A DNA stretch of 64,000 nt from the IMG/VR virus record IMGVR_UViG_3300000234_000002, positions 19,958 to 83,957 of that record; one strand, given 5' to 3'. Positions 31,364 to 40,364 of this stretch are shown one piece after another. The stretch is from a virus. A program made the position numbers and the translations under genes. Position 1 is the first letter of the stretch. Each line of letters opens with the position of its first letter. The notes under the pieces were generated by a model that worked only from the letters and a program-made list of their open reading frames with translations, was not told the origin of the DNA and did no database searches.

Positions 31364-33073
31364 TTACATTGCTAAATATTTATCCCAAACACTTTCTTTG
31401 GAATCAACGATCCTGTATTCAGAATTTGAAAGAATACTTGCAACAGTTCTCGATTTCTTGTTTTTTATGGCATCAGATCGAACGTAGTTACTTTTATCTT
31501 TTTCTAAAATGTCTAATACCTCAACAGGGGTATTCGGATTTTGAGCCAATTGCAGACGAACGGAAGGTTCAGGATCTTTTGCTAATTTTTTGGATATCTC
31601 CAAAGGAAGATTTGGATTACTAGCTAAATTACCTCTAATTCCCTCATCAGAACTGTTGGCGAAATCAGAAAGAATGTGAGGTGGGGTGTTGGGATTGGAA
31701 ACAACATTTTGGATAACAATAAAATTCGTTTCTTTAGACATTTCTTCAAGTAAATGAGGAGGAGCGCTCGGGTTTTTTGAAACGAGGAAATGACTTATCG
31801 AGTCCTTATCATTTGCTAATTCTTCAAGAATGAATTGAGGAGAATTAGGATTCTCAGCTAAACTTTCGGAAAACTTTCCAGTTCCATATAAGTCAACAAG
31901 AACTTCATGAGGAGTGTTAGGATTTACTGAAGCGGCTTTTACGACTTCAATTTTGGGATCTTTAGCAAGAATTTCAAGAATATCTGAAGGAGTGTTGTGA
32001 TTATACGCGACGTTCATACGAATGACATCTTTAGAATTTTTCGATAAAATAGAAAGAACATTAGGTGGTGTTTTTCGGTTGTTTGAAATTGCTTCGTTAA
32101 CCTTATAAATGTCAAGACCAACAAGCTTTTCGAAAATATGTGGTGGAGTGTTGTGATTATAAGCAATTTTCAGAATAACATCAGGATCTTCATCATCACT
32201 CAACAACTCGAGCATATAAGGCGTTATATGCTTGCTGCGAAAGATTACGGATTTTATTTTTTCATTGTCATTCTTAACAAGGTCTTCTTGTTCTTTTTGA
32301 CTTATTGACTCTCCGGAACCAAACTTCGCAAGTGCACTCTTTGGGGCGTCTTTAGCTTTTTGATCGCAAATCGTGTCTATTTTAGAAAAACTTTCTCCTA
32401 AATATTTTGATATCGTAGATTTAGATATTTGATCATCAAGTGAACTCCAAAATATTTTTTCTTTAGTGTTGTTATCAATATCTCTCTGATAGGATATAGC
32501 GATTTTATAAAGTGGATCCGAGATATCAGATTTTTTGTTTAGTATGAAAAAGAAAACAGTATTATCGAGCTGATATTGCTCATAATAAGATTTTCCTTTC
32601 ATCGTTACACACCATTTTGAGCCTTTTCCATGAAATACTGAAGCCGCTTTGTTTTTAATCCACAAAACCTCAAAATCATCGTTTTCAAATAATTTTTCGG
32701 AATCCGGTACCTCTTCTAACTTATAACGCTTATCAGCTTTATCCTTCTTTAAACTTTTCTGTTCTTTTAATTCAAGAAGCTTATCTCTAAGTTCCGTGAA
32801 TTCGTTAACTTTATACTGATAAATATCGCGTTTGTCGAGTTTTGGACTGAACTTTTCAAAAAGTTCAACAACATCAGCAATTTCTTCCGATAAAGCTTGG
32901 TTTGAATCAAGAATCTTGAGTTCCCATTCAAGGTATTTACTTCTACCCCTAGATGGATCCCTTTCGCTGAAATACTCGATTTCCTCTTCATAATGAGGAA
33001 ATCGAGCTAATGCATCTTTCTTAGATAACGCCGCTGTTTTTATAATCAAACTAGCAATACGACTAAAATCCAT
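31364..33073 (-). CDS. LRV/HEAT-like repeat protein, paralogue of the 4102 gene
   Basis: A 569-residue protein with the same architecture as the product of 4102-5895: RIA-type N-terminal helix (FSRIASLIIKTAALSKKDAL), the SKYLEWELKILDSNQALSEE domain, the SKWCVTMKGKSYY domain with VFFFILNKKSDISDPLYKIA, and about twelve repeats of the N-x-N-T-P-x-x-I-L-x-x-L type. The first 280 residues are far more alike between the two copies than the repeats, so the repeat surface has diverged, as expected if it selects partners. The tail also matches (VWDKYL near the end of both). Function unknown. Confidence 0.75.
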   Translation of the reverse strand: MDFSRIASLIIKTAALSKKDALARFPHYEEEIEYFSERDPSRGRSKYLEWELKILDSNQALSEEIADVVELFEKFSPKLDKRDIYQYKVNEFTELRDKLLELKEQKSLKKDKADKRYKLEEVPDSEKLFENDDFEVLWIKNKAASVFHGKGSKWCVTMKGKSYYEQYQLDNTVFFFILNKKSDISDPLYKIAISYQRDIDNNTKEKIFWSSLDDQISKSTISKYLGESFSKIDTICDQKAKDAPKSALAKFGSGESISQKEQEDLVKNDNEKIKSVIFRSKHITPYMLELLSDDEDPDVILKIAYNHNTPPHIFEKLVGLDIYKVNEAISNNRKTPPNVLSILSKNSKDVIRMNVAYNHNTPSDILEILAKDPKIEVVKAASVNPNTPHEVLVDLYGTGKFSESLAENPNSPQFILEELANDKDSISHFLVSKNPSAPPHLLEEMSKETNFIVIQNVVSNPNTPPHILSDFANSSDEGIRGNLASNPNLPLEISKKLAKDPEPSVRLQLAQNPNTPVEVLDILEKDKSNYVRSDAIKNKKSRTVASILSNSEYRIVDSKESVWDKYLAM

Positions 33074-33096
33074 ATGTAAAAATACAGAAAAAAGAC

Positions 33097-34629
33097 TTAA
33101 GAAGATCTCAGAATAAAATCAGGAAGATTGCTCTGTCCCATGGAGTGTTCATACCTCACAGAAGGAGAAGCATGATTGAATGGAATATTAAGTTTTAGTC
33201 TAACATCACTTTCAACCCAATTACGAAGTTCAACTATCTGCTCAGATGATAAATGATCGGTAAAGGTATAAGACTTATATCCACCATTAGGATCACCTTT
33301 ATAATATTCAGATACTTCCGTAAAATCAACATCATAAGCGTGAAGCCTGTCACCAGTTCTTGGGCTCGTGTAAGTCCAAACGTTATCAAATTCTTGATTC
33401 TTATAAGCTTCATCATAATAAGGGGTTCCGGGATAAGTGGTGATCACGGTGCAATCAAAATCCGCAGGCTTTGACTTTATAAGCCAATCATGAACAGCAC
33501 GAATAGAGTTTTCACTCTCTCCAGCATGACCTATACTCATCAACGCTTTCACCTTTAAATCATATTTATTGGCTATATCCATAACATTATCGTTGTCTTC
33601 TACGGTTGCCCTCTTCTGTATGTTAGTCAGGATTCTGGGGTCTGCAGCTTCGAATCCGCAAAGAAGCCACCTGAAGCCAGCACGATACATCGAAGATGCC
33701 TGTTCTTCGTTAAATAACTCGGACTTAATGAAGCCTCTTAGACTAAAATCCACACCGAGTTCCGATTGCAAATCGGAAATTTTATTCATGAGGTCAACAA
33801 GACCTTTATTCACGTTGAGTTCATCATCATAAAACATGAAACCAGTATGACCATAAGTCTCGTGAAGGAATTTGATTTCTTTAATAATGCTTTCCGAGCT
33901 TCTAGTTCTTATCATTCGGAGGCTTTTTGAATTTCTCCCACCACAATAAGCACAAGCAAAAGGACAACCGAGCTGAGCAATAAGACTCGTCGACGGCTTC
34001 CCATCGATCATATATTTATAGCTTTTAGCATCAACAAGGTGTCTGGCCGGATAAGGGCTAGCTTCATATACTTCATCATCCATGAAGTATTCACCTTTAT
34101 GATCGTCAGCATCTATCAACTTAGGGGAGTCAGGTCTTAAAGCAGTAAATATTGAATATTCTCCGTCACCAGAAACTAAGACATCAACTAAATTTTGAAG
34201 TTTATCGAAAGCCCTGTGGGCTCTATCGGCTCTTTTTTGTTTGACCTCCATCTTTCTAGCTGAATCCACTAGAGTAATGTGAGGTCCGCCAAGAATGATT
34301 TTCAAATCAGGTCTAACACTTCGAATTCTTTCGATAATGAGCTTTACAGCTGGGAGCTGAGGAGTCGTGGTGGTTATTCCGATTGCTATATCATTACAAT
34401 CTTTAGTATAAGATTCCACAACGTCCAAATAATTACTAATTCCGCTCGTATCTATGACGTTTACTTTATAACCAGCGCTTTCTAACGAAGACGCGACTTT
34501 GAGAACACCGAGACTCATAAAAACTCTTTCGTCGAGTAGAAATAAAGAAGGAGGAATCAATAAAGAAACACTTTTACCCTTACCACTGTCGATTTTAATT
34601 TTACTGGAAAGAATTGGAAGAGTTAACAT
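33097..34629 (-). CDS. B12-binding-type radical SAM enzyme
   Basis: A 510-residue protein. ATG 34629 overlaps the stop of the upstream glycosyltransferase (TGATG) and is preferred to the TTG at 34638. Residues about 20-150 form a Rossmann-like cobalamin-binding-type domain (LKVASSLESAGYKVNVIDTS, LKIILGGPHITLVDSARK), without the canonical D-x-H-x-x-G. The radical SAM core follows with the 4Fe-4S motif CPFACAYC near residue 220 and FMFYDDELNVN. Family members methylate or rearrange unactivated carbons. The glycosyltransferase genes upstream suggest a role in making or modifying a surface glycan or peptide. Confidence 0.85.
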   Translation of the reverse strand: MLTLPILSSKIKIDSGKGKSVSLLIPPSLFLLDERVFMSLGVLKVASSLESAGYKVNVIDTSGISNYLDVVESYTKDCNDIAIGITTTTPQLPAVKLIIERIRSVRPDLKIILGGPHITLVDSARKMEVKQKRADRAHRAFDKLQNLVDVLVSGDGEYSIFTALRPDSPKLIDADDHKGEYFMDDEVYEASPYPARHLVDAKSYKYMIDGKPSTSLIAQLGCPFACAYCGGRNSKSLRMIRTRSSESIIKEIKFLHETYGHTGFMFYDDELNVNKGLVDLMNKISDLQSELGVDFSLRGFIKSELFNEEQASSMYRAGFRWLLCGFEAADPRILTNIQKRATVEDNDNVMDIANKYDLKVKALMSIGHAGESENSIRAVHDWLIKSKPADFDCTVITTYPGTPYYDEAYKNQEFDNVWTYTSPRTGDRLHAYDVDFTEVSEYYKGDPNGGYKSYTFTDHLSSEQIVELRNWVESDVRLKLNIPFNHASPSVRYEHSMGQSNLPDFILRSS

Positions 34630-35768
34630 CAGGCCCAACCTCTTTCTTTTTTAGCGTCAAGTACAATCTTTTCTAAATCAGAGGATATTTTTTCCCAAGT
34701 ATACTGTTTACTGAGTTCCATACCTAAATTTGAATATTTGTCTCTAGTTTCTTTATTTTTGAGAGTTTCAATTATCATATCAGAGTAGATTTTTTCTTTA
34801 CCACCGAATGGTGTCTCTATCATCTGAACACTACCGCCATATAATTCCCCTAAGGCATCTTGGTTCGTTATAATAGGGACAGTTCCAGAAGCACATGCTT
34901 CCATGATAGAAACTGAAAAACCCTCGGTATAAGACATCGTTTCACAAGGGTAAGCAAGAACTTCTGCTTTATTAAATTCTTCACGTATTCTGTTGCGACT
35001 AACAGAATCGTGCAGATGAACGTTCATTTTTGCATTTTTCTTAAAACGTTTGAAACACTCTATTATATATTTTGCTCTGTTTGAAGATTCGGCATAGGTA
35101 TAATGGTAACCAGGATTGACGTCTACGAAATGATCAAGCCAGTTTTTTATTTTGTAAAAAATATGAAGTTCTGCGTGGGGAACAGCTTCAATAACATTTG
35201 GCCATATAGAAAGTAAATTGTGAAGACCTCTGTCAGGAGAGGAAGCCCAAATCACTCTTCCAGGAATTTTGTTGCTCGTGTCATAAGAAGAAGGATCACA
35301 GCCGTTATGGAGAACTCTCCATTTATTGAAATGAGGAGTTAAAACACCGACATTTTGTCGATGTGATTCAGAAGGACTAGTCCATATATCAACAAAATCA
35401 TCATAATCAGGAAGACAATGTTCAAAAGAATTTATTTGGAGATTACAAAGCCTTATTATTTTCCAACTTATGAATCTAAGATAATTCGGTTCATTCCATG
35501 AAATTGCGAAATCATAGTTATTGCTAGTGTTAACCTGATCTTGTATGTGTTCAAGAGGAATTATATGAATACCATTCCATTCCATAGGACCATGAGTTGT
35601 ATCCATGAAAATGGATATATCATGACCCCTAGATTGGAGTACTCTTGCTATTGATATAAAAGAATATTCAGAACCGGTGAGACCTCTTGGGTTCGAATAA
35701 ATATCTTCTGAAAAATTAAATTTATATCCAGCGGTACACCAAGGACTGTAAATAAATGCAGCTTTCAT
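34629..35768 (-). CDS. GT4-type glycosyltransferase
   Basis: A 379-residue protein from ATG 35768, overlapping the upstream stop (ATGA). GT-B fold features: N-terminal GLTGSEYSFISIARVLQSRG (the GGSE-type loop), KWRVLHNGCDPSSY, VIWASSPDRGLHNLLSIWPN, ELHIFYK, and the donor-site EACASGTVPIITNQDALGEL. It is a close relative of the next gene and of the C-terminal half of 37868-40339. It probably transfers a sugar from a nucleotide donor, possibly UDP-xylose made by the 36904 product. Confidence 0.85.
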   Translation of the reverse strand: MKAAFIYSPWCTAGYKFNFSEDIYSNPRGLTGSEYSFISIARVLQSRGHDISIFMDTTHGPMEWNGIHIIPLEHIQDQVNTSNNYDFAISWNEPNYLRFISWKIIRLCNLQINSFEHCLPDYDDFVDIWTSPSESHRQNVGVLTPHFNKWRVLHNGCDPSSYDTSNKIPGRVIWASSPDRGLHNLLSIWPNVIEAVPHAELHIFYKIKNWLDHFVDVNPGYHYTYAESSNRAKYIIECFKRFKKNAKMNVHLHDSVSRNRIREEFNKAEVLAYPCETMSYTEGFSVSIMEACASGTVPIITNQDALGELYGGSVQMIETPFGGKEKIYSDMIIETLKNKETRDKYSNLGMELSKQYTWEKISSDLEKIVLDAKKERGWA

Positions 35769-36907
35769 ATATAACTCGGTAGTCCTTCTTTTCCGCGAGT
35801 CAAAATTGTCTGTTCAAGTCTATCAGTTAGAATAGACCACTCGAATTTTTCGGAATGTTTGCGACACGAATCTGACATATGAGATTTTAAAGATTCACTA
35901 TTTAATGCATGTAAAAGTTTTTCGGTATACTGAGATTTCTTTCCTTCATAAGGCGGCTCGACAAATAATGAAACGGGAGACCAAAGCTCTTTGAAGCAAT
36001 CGTCAGCGCATATGACCGGAACAGTCCCGGAAGCGCAAGCCTCAAGTATAGAAACACCAAAAGTTTCAGTGTAATGAACTGCATCTAAAGGATAAGCCAT
36101 AATCTCTGATGTAGAAATTTCTTCACGAATTCTGTTTCTACTAACAGATCCATGAGGAAAAATATTATAACCGGAAGACATTCTCTTCATTGCCTCTTTT
36201 GAATATAATGAACGCATACCGAGTTCAGTGTTCATAACACCTCTTTCGGTCTTATTATTGAAGTCTATGGCGTTACAAAAAGCATCAAGGCCACTGAAAT
36301 CATAAAAAATATGAAGGCTTGCATCAGGTACTTCAGAAATTATTCTAGGCCAAATTTCCAAAAGCCTATGTAAACCTCTATCATGAGAGGAAGCCCAAAC
36401 AACTTTGTTTTTTACTTTTTTCGATGGTTTAAAATCTTTTAAATCAACGCCATTATAACATATCTTAATTTTTTCTTTTGGAAATGAGGTATACCTCATT
36501 AAATAATCGGCGTGGGAATAAGAAAGTGGAGTTAAAATATCCACATAGTCTTCCCATCCAACAGGGCAGCTGAAAAAGTCAGAAACTTGCTGGTTGAAAA
36601 TCTTTAAAACATCATTATTAGCAAGCGCCAACGGACGAGGATCCATCCACGACAAAAGAGCGCCCCAGTCTTGCTTACAGTAAATGTCTTCCCATTCTTT
36701 ATAAGGACAAAGTGTCACACCATAAGTATTCCCGGCGTGAGGGAACCTCGAAAATAATGTTACTTCATGTCCTTTCTTAGCTAAATTTATTGCGTAAGAA
36801 AAACATGATATTTCGGATCCAGTCATACCACGACTTGAATCCCAAAGATTATTTGGGTCGAAGTCATGTCTTACGCAGAAATCAGGATAGAAAAAACCTA
36901 TTCTCAC
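35765..36907 (-). CDS. GT4-type glycosyltransferase, paralogue
   Basis: A 380-residue protein with a GTG start overlapping the upstream TGA (GTGA). Motifs: RGMTGSEISCFSYAINLAKK, KIKICYNGVDLKDFKP, VVWASSHDRGLHRLLEIWPR, SLHIFYDF and EACASGTVPVICADDCFKEL. All GT-B donor-site elements are present. It belongs to a tightly coupled operon with the neighbouring glycosyltransferases and UDP-xylose synthase. Confidence 0.85.
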   Translation of the reverse strand: MRIGFFYPDFCVRHDFDPNNLWDSSRGMTGSEISCFSYAINLAKKGHEVTLFSRFPHAGNTYGVTLCPYKEWEDIYCKQDWGALLSWMDPRPLALANNDVLKIFNQQVSDFFSCPVGWEDYVDILTPLSYSHADYLMRYTSFPKEKIKICYNGVDLKDFKPSKKVKNKVVWASSHDRGLHRLLEIWPRIISEVPDASLHIFYDFSGLDAFCNAIDFNNKTERGVMNTELGMRSLYSKEAMKRMSSGYNIFPHGSVSRNRIREEISTSEIMAYPLDAVHYTETFGVSILEACASGTVPVICADDCFKELWSPVSLFVEPPYEGKKSQYTEKLLHALNSESLKSHMSDSCRKHSEKFEWSILTDRLEQTILTRGKEGLPSYI

Positions 36908-37863
36908 GTTTTATTCCTGCTCTCAAAAGCTTTGAGGCTAAACCAATCAAGAGTTTGTCTCATACCCTCTTCGTATGAAACTTGAGGGGACCATCCAATA
37001 AGTTCATTTATGAGACTAACATTTGGACACCTTTGTTTAGGGTCGTCTTGAAGTGGTTTCAGATTCAGTATCTTGCTCTTGTTACCATAAAATTCATTTA
37101 TATATTTGGCTATATCTAAAACAGTTCTTTCATCGGGATTTCCGATGTTTACTGCTTCTACAGGCTTTACCTTATCAGAGTTCATCAAACCATGAAGAGC
37201 CCTAACAGTATCTGATACATAACAAACACTTCTTGTCTGAAGTCCGTCACCATAAACAGTCATATCGTTACCATGAATAGCCTGCATGGTGAAATTTGGT
37301 ATCATTCTACCATCTTCCATGTCCATCTTCGGTCCATAAGTATTGAACAGACGAGCTATTCTTATGTCTGTTTTGTGAATATCATGATAACACCAAGCTA
37401 AAGATTCAGCAGCTCTTTTACCCTCGTCATAACAACTTCTAGGACCTAGAGTATTGACTCTACCGTGATATGATTCTTTTTGAGGATGGACTTCAGGGTC
37501 ACCATAAACTTCAGAAGTTGAAGTAATTAAAACTCTCGACCCATTTATCGAAGCATAGTCAAAAACATTCTGAGATCCAATAAAAGCAGTTTCCATAGTA
37601 TAAATCGGGTCTTTTTGATAATGAACAGGACTCGCAGGACAAGCGAGATGGTATATTTGATCAAATTTAACAGAAAGATTTAGTTCTCCTGAAAATCTAA
37701 TATCTCGATTAAAAAACCGGATGTCGCGAATAACATCATCAAGATTCTTTATGGAAGAACAGTATGAGTTATCAATTACATAAACAGTATCTCCATTCTC
37801 TACAAGGTGCTTAACTAAATGAGACCCAACAAAACCAGAACCGCCTGTTACCAGTATTTTCAT
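36904..37863 (-). CDS. UDP-glucuronate decarboxylase (UDP-xylose synthase)
   Basis: A 319-residue SDR enzyme. Residues 7-15 carry the NAD-binding GGSGFVGSH. Family-specific stretches are HLACPASPVHYQKDP, STSEVYGDPEVHPQKESY and GPRSCYDEGKRAAES, with the catalytic Tyr and Lys of Y-x-x-x-K. RLFNTYGPKMDMEDGRMIPN and YGDGLQTRSVCYVSD complete the match. The family converts UDP-glucuronate to UDP-xylose with loss of CO2. It sits within the glycosyltransferase operon, implying that the phage directs its own sugar donor supply. Confidence 0.92.
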   Translation of the reverse strand: MKILVTGGSGFVGSHLVKHLVENGDTVYVIDNSYCSSIKNLDDVIRDIRFFNRDIRFSGELNLSVKFDQIYHLACPASPVHYQKDPIYTMETAFIGSQNVFDYASINGSRVLITSTSEVYGDPEVHPQKESYHGRVNTLGPRSCYDEGKRAAESLAWCYHDIHKTDIRIARLFNTYGPKMDMEDGRMIPNFTMQAIHGNDMTVYGDGLQTRSVCYVSDTVRALHGLMNSDKVKPVEAVNIGNPDERTVLDIAKYINEFYGNKSKILNLKPLQDDPKQRCPNVSLINELIGWSPQVSYEEGMRQTLDWFSLKAFESRNKT

Positions 37864-37867
37864 GTTC

Positions 37868-40339
37868 TTATCTCTTCAGTATGGCTTTGTAAGGATGAAT
37901 TACGATTGTAGACATTTCATCGACCAAAGAATTCAGCTCTTTATCCCAAGAAATCGCCACATCGTTCCAACTAAAGTTGGACCTAGCATGATTAATGAGA
38001 TTCATTCTCTTATCATCAGAAATTGGATTTCTGAGATTTTCTATTATTGCTTTCTTATACTTCTCATTATATTCGTGAGAATTCCAGTCGCCGTGTATCA
38101 TAGTACCACGATTACCGACCGTTTCATTAAGAGCAGCCACAGGAGAAGTTATTATTTGTAGACCAGCAGCCTGGGCTTCCATCGCCGATATACAACTGGT
38201 TTCTGAGAACCAAGTCCCATAAAGCCAATGGGATGCGGACATGAAATGGGAGGCTAATATTTCTTGTGAAACTCTGCCATGATAGAAAACATTTTTAGTG
38301 TTGTTAAGAAGATTCTTTAAGTGGCCTATATAAGAAATTTGACTTTGATCGTTAACGAGCTTCGCGCTCATTTCCCAATTTTCAAAACCGTAGAAAACGT
38401 GAAGCTCAGCATCAGGAACTTCGTCTACGACGTTACCCCAAACATTGAGCAAAGACAAAAGACCTCTGTCTGGGCTTGAACTATAGATAGCTTTATTTTT
38501 GTTTTTCTTGATTTCAGAAAACTCTTTATCATTAAAACGATCGAAGTTTATCCCGTTTTTTGTTACGTGAACTTTATCCTCATGGAGATATTTATAATTC
38601 TCCAAGAAGAAACCCTTGTGCCAGTTAGATAGGGTCAAGAACCTATCAATTTTCAGGGACCTTGCATAGTTCAGTTCATCCCCACAATGAATGTCATGAA
38701 CCCAGCAAAGGTTAACTTTAGACTTCAGTCCAAGATGCTCATCAAAAATGTGAGGGCGACGAGAAGAAATCATAATATCACACTCAACGTTTGCAAAATT
38801 TGAATAATCAGTGTATTGGACACCATCGAAAGTGCCCTCTAATCCATAACAGTCGCCATAAACTCTAACACTATGGCCCATGCTTACGAGCCTAGTTGAC
38901 ATCTCTATTAAAGCAATTTCGCTTCCACCGTTACCCTTTTCTTTAACAGTTTCAGGATTCCACTTTTCATAACTATGACCAACAAAGAAAACTATATCTC
39001 TTTTTCTGTCGGTCTTGTAAGTGAAATCGTTGAGTGGAACAAGTTTTTCCACATCAACATTTTTTACGACTGGAGTAACAACACTAATATCATTACTTTC
39101 TTTTTCGATAATAGAAAGTATTCTGTTGAAATCCGATTTTGTTAAATGACCAACTTCAACAAGTTTGTTTAATGGATCGTTAAGCTTGATTTTGCTTAAA
39201 TGAGTTGTATATATTTTCCGATTCAAAATTAGAGATTGATCATCAGGAACGGTAGAAATAGCTCTATTGACACTTTCTAAAGCTTCCTCAACTTTCCCTA
39301 ACTTATTTAGTGCAAAGTTATAATATTTTTGTATATCATATTCTCTATCAAGAGGATTAACAAATAAAATAGTTTTTGTTGGCGGTAAATCCAAACCCTT
39401 TTTGATAAATCTTACACACTTCGTCCAAAGTTCATTTTGAATTCTTAGATCAGATTGACTTTGGGCTTTAAAATAAAAACACTTTCCTATTGCAAAAAGT
39501 GGCTCACCCCAGTCATCTTTAGTGGAATGAGCCAAAAGAGCCCATTTCAAAGAAGAATCGGTATCGCCCTTAGAAAGATAATGACGAGCAAGCTCCATGC
39601 ACGAGAGACATTTCTCATCATCCCATCCAGAAAGAGCTACGTATTTTTCATGAAATTTAATGGAGTTATCAATATCATTGATATTCCCGTATTCGAGACC
39701 TAGATAATAAAGCTGCCGAACGTCAGAATCACCAACTTTATCATAATTCGATTTCAGAATCCTGAGATTCCTGTTTTTTTCTACAGGTTTTAGATTCAAA
39801 TCACGCTTATGAACAATAACACACTCTTTGGATTCATGAAGATGATCTAAAGGTTTTATTGGAACCAAAACTTCATGAACAGCGCCTTGCCATTCAAAAT
39901 GAGAAGCCGGACTAACTAATCTTTCTCTGTAATGATAACAAGTCACATTCCCGTTATGGTCGTGTGAGTACTCATATGGGAACATTATCATGCAATTTTT
40001 ATTATATTTAATATTCGTTACTAAATCATAAAGTTTCTCAGCCCCATAAACCTCATCATCACCATCTATCCACATAACCCAAGGTTGTGTGGCTAAGCTA
40101 AAACTTCTCTGTCTAGCGTTAGAAAAAGACTGAATTTTACCATCAGAGTCGTTACAATCCAGATAAGTTTCAAACTTATCAGCATACTTTGAAACTATTT
40201 CTAAAGTTCTGTCTACAGAACCAGTATCAACAACGCATATTTCAGCAACATGTGGTCTGATAGATCTTAAACAATCTTCTATTTGAGCTTCTTCATTTTT
40301 TACTATAAGACAGACCGATATAGGGGCAACTTTATTCAT
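37868..40339 (-). CDS. Bifunctional glycosyltransferase: GT2, TPR-like linker, GT4
   Basis: An 823-residue protein; ATG 40339 is preferred over the GTG at 40348. The N-terminal GT2 domain (ISVCLIVKNEEAQIEDCLRS, VVDTGSVDRTLEIVSKYADK, metal-binding WVMWIDGDDEVYG) is followed by TPR-like helices at about residues 230-400. The C-terminal 360 residues form a GT4 domain (GNGGSEIALIEMSTRLVSMG, AIYSSSPDRGLLSLLNVWGN, EAQAAGLQIITSPVAALNET). Two transferases in one chain could build a disaccharide, or add sugars processively to a repetitive acceptor. It heads the sugar operon; the UDP-xylose synthase gene starts 4 nt after its stop. Confidence 0.88.
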   Translation of the reverse strand: MNKVAPISVCLIVKNEEAQIEDCLRSIRPHVAEICVVDTGSVDRTLEIVSKYADKFETYLDCNDSDGKIQSFSNARQRSFSLATQPWVMWIDGDDEVYGAEKLYDLVTNIKYNKNCMIMFPYEYSHDHNGNVTCYHYRERLVSPASHFEWQGAVHEVLVPIKPLDHLHESKECVIVHKRDLNLKPVEKNRNLRILKSNYDKVGDSDVRQLYYLGLEYGNINDIDNSIKFHEKYVALSGWDDEKCLSCMELARHYLSKGDTDSSLKWALLAHSTKDDWGEPLFAIGKCFYFKAQSQSDLRIQNELWTKCVRFIKKGLDLPPTKTILFVNPLDREYDIQKYYNFALNKLGKVEEALESVNRAISTVPDDQSLILNRKIYTTHLSKIKLNDPLNKLVEVGHLTKSDFNRILSIIEKESNDISVVTPVVKNVDVEKLVPLNDFTYKTDRKRDIVFFVGHSYEKWNPETVKEKGNGGSEIALIEMSTRLVSMGHSVRVYGDCYGLEGTFDGVQYTDYSNFANVECDIMISSRRPHIFDEHLGLKSKVNLCWVHDIHCGDELNYARSLKIDRFLTLSNWHKGFFLENYKYLHEDKVHVTKNGINFDRFNDKEFSEIKKNKNKAIYSSSPDRGLLSLLNVWGNVVDEVPDAELHVFYGFENWEMSAKLVNDQSQISYIGHLKNLLNNTKNVFYHGRVSQEILASHFMSASHWLYGTWFSETSCISAMEAQAAGLQIITSPVAALNETVGNRGTMIHGDWNSHEYNEKYKKAIIENLRNPISDDKRMNLINHARSNFSWNDVAISWDKELNSLVDEMSTIVIHPYKAILKR

Positions 40340-40364
40340 GCATAACACTACCAGAAACGATAAA

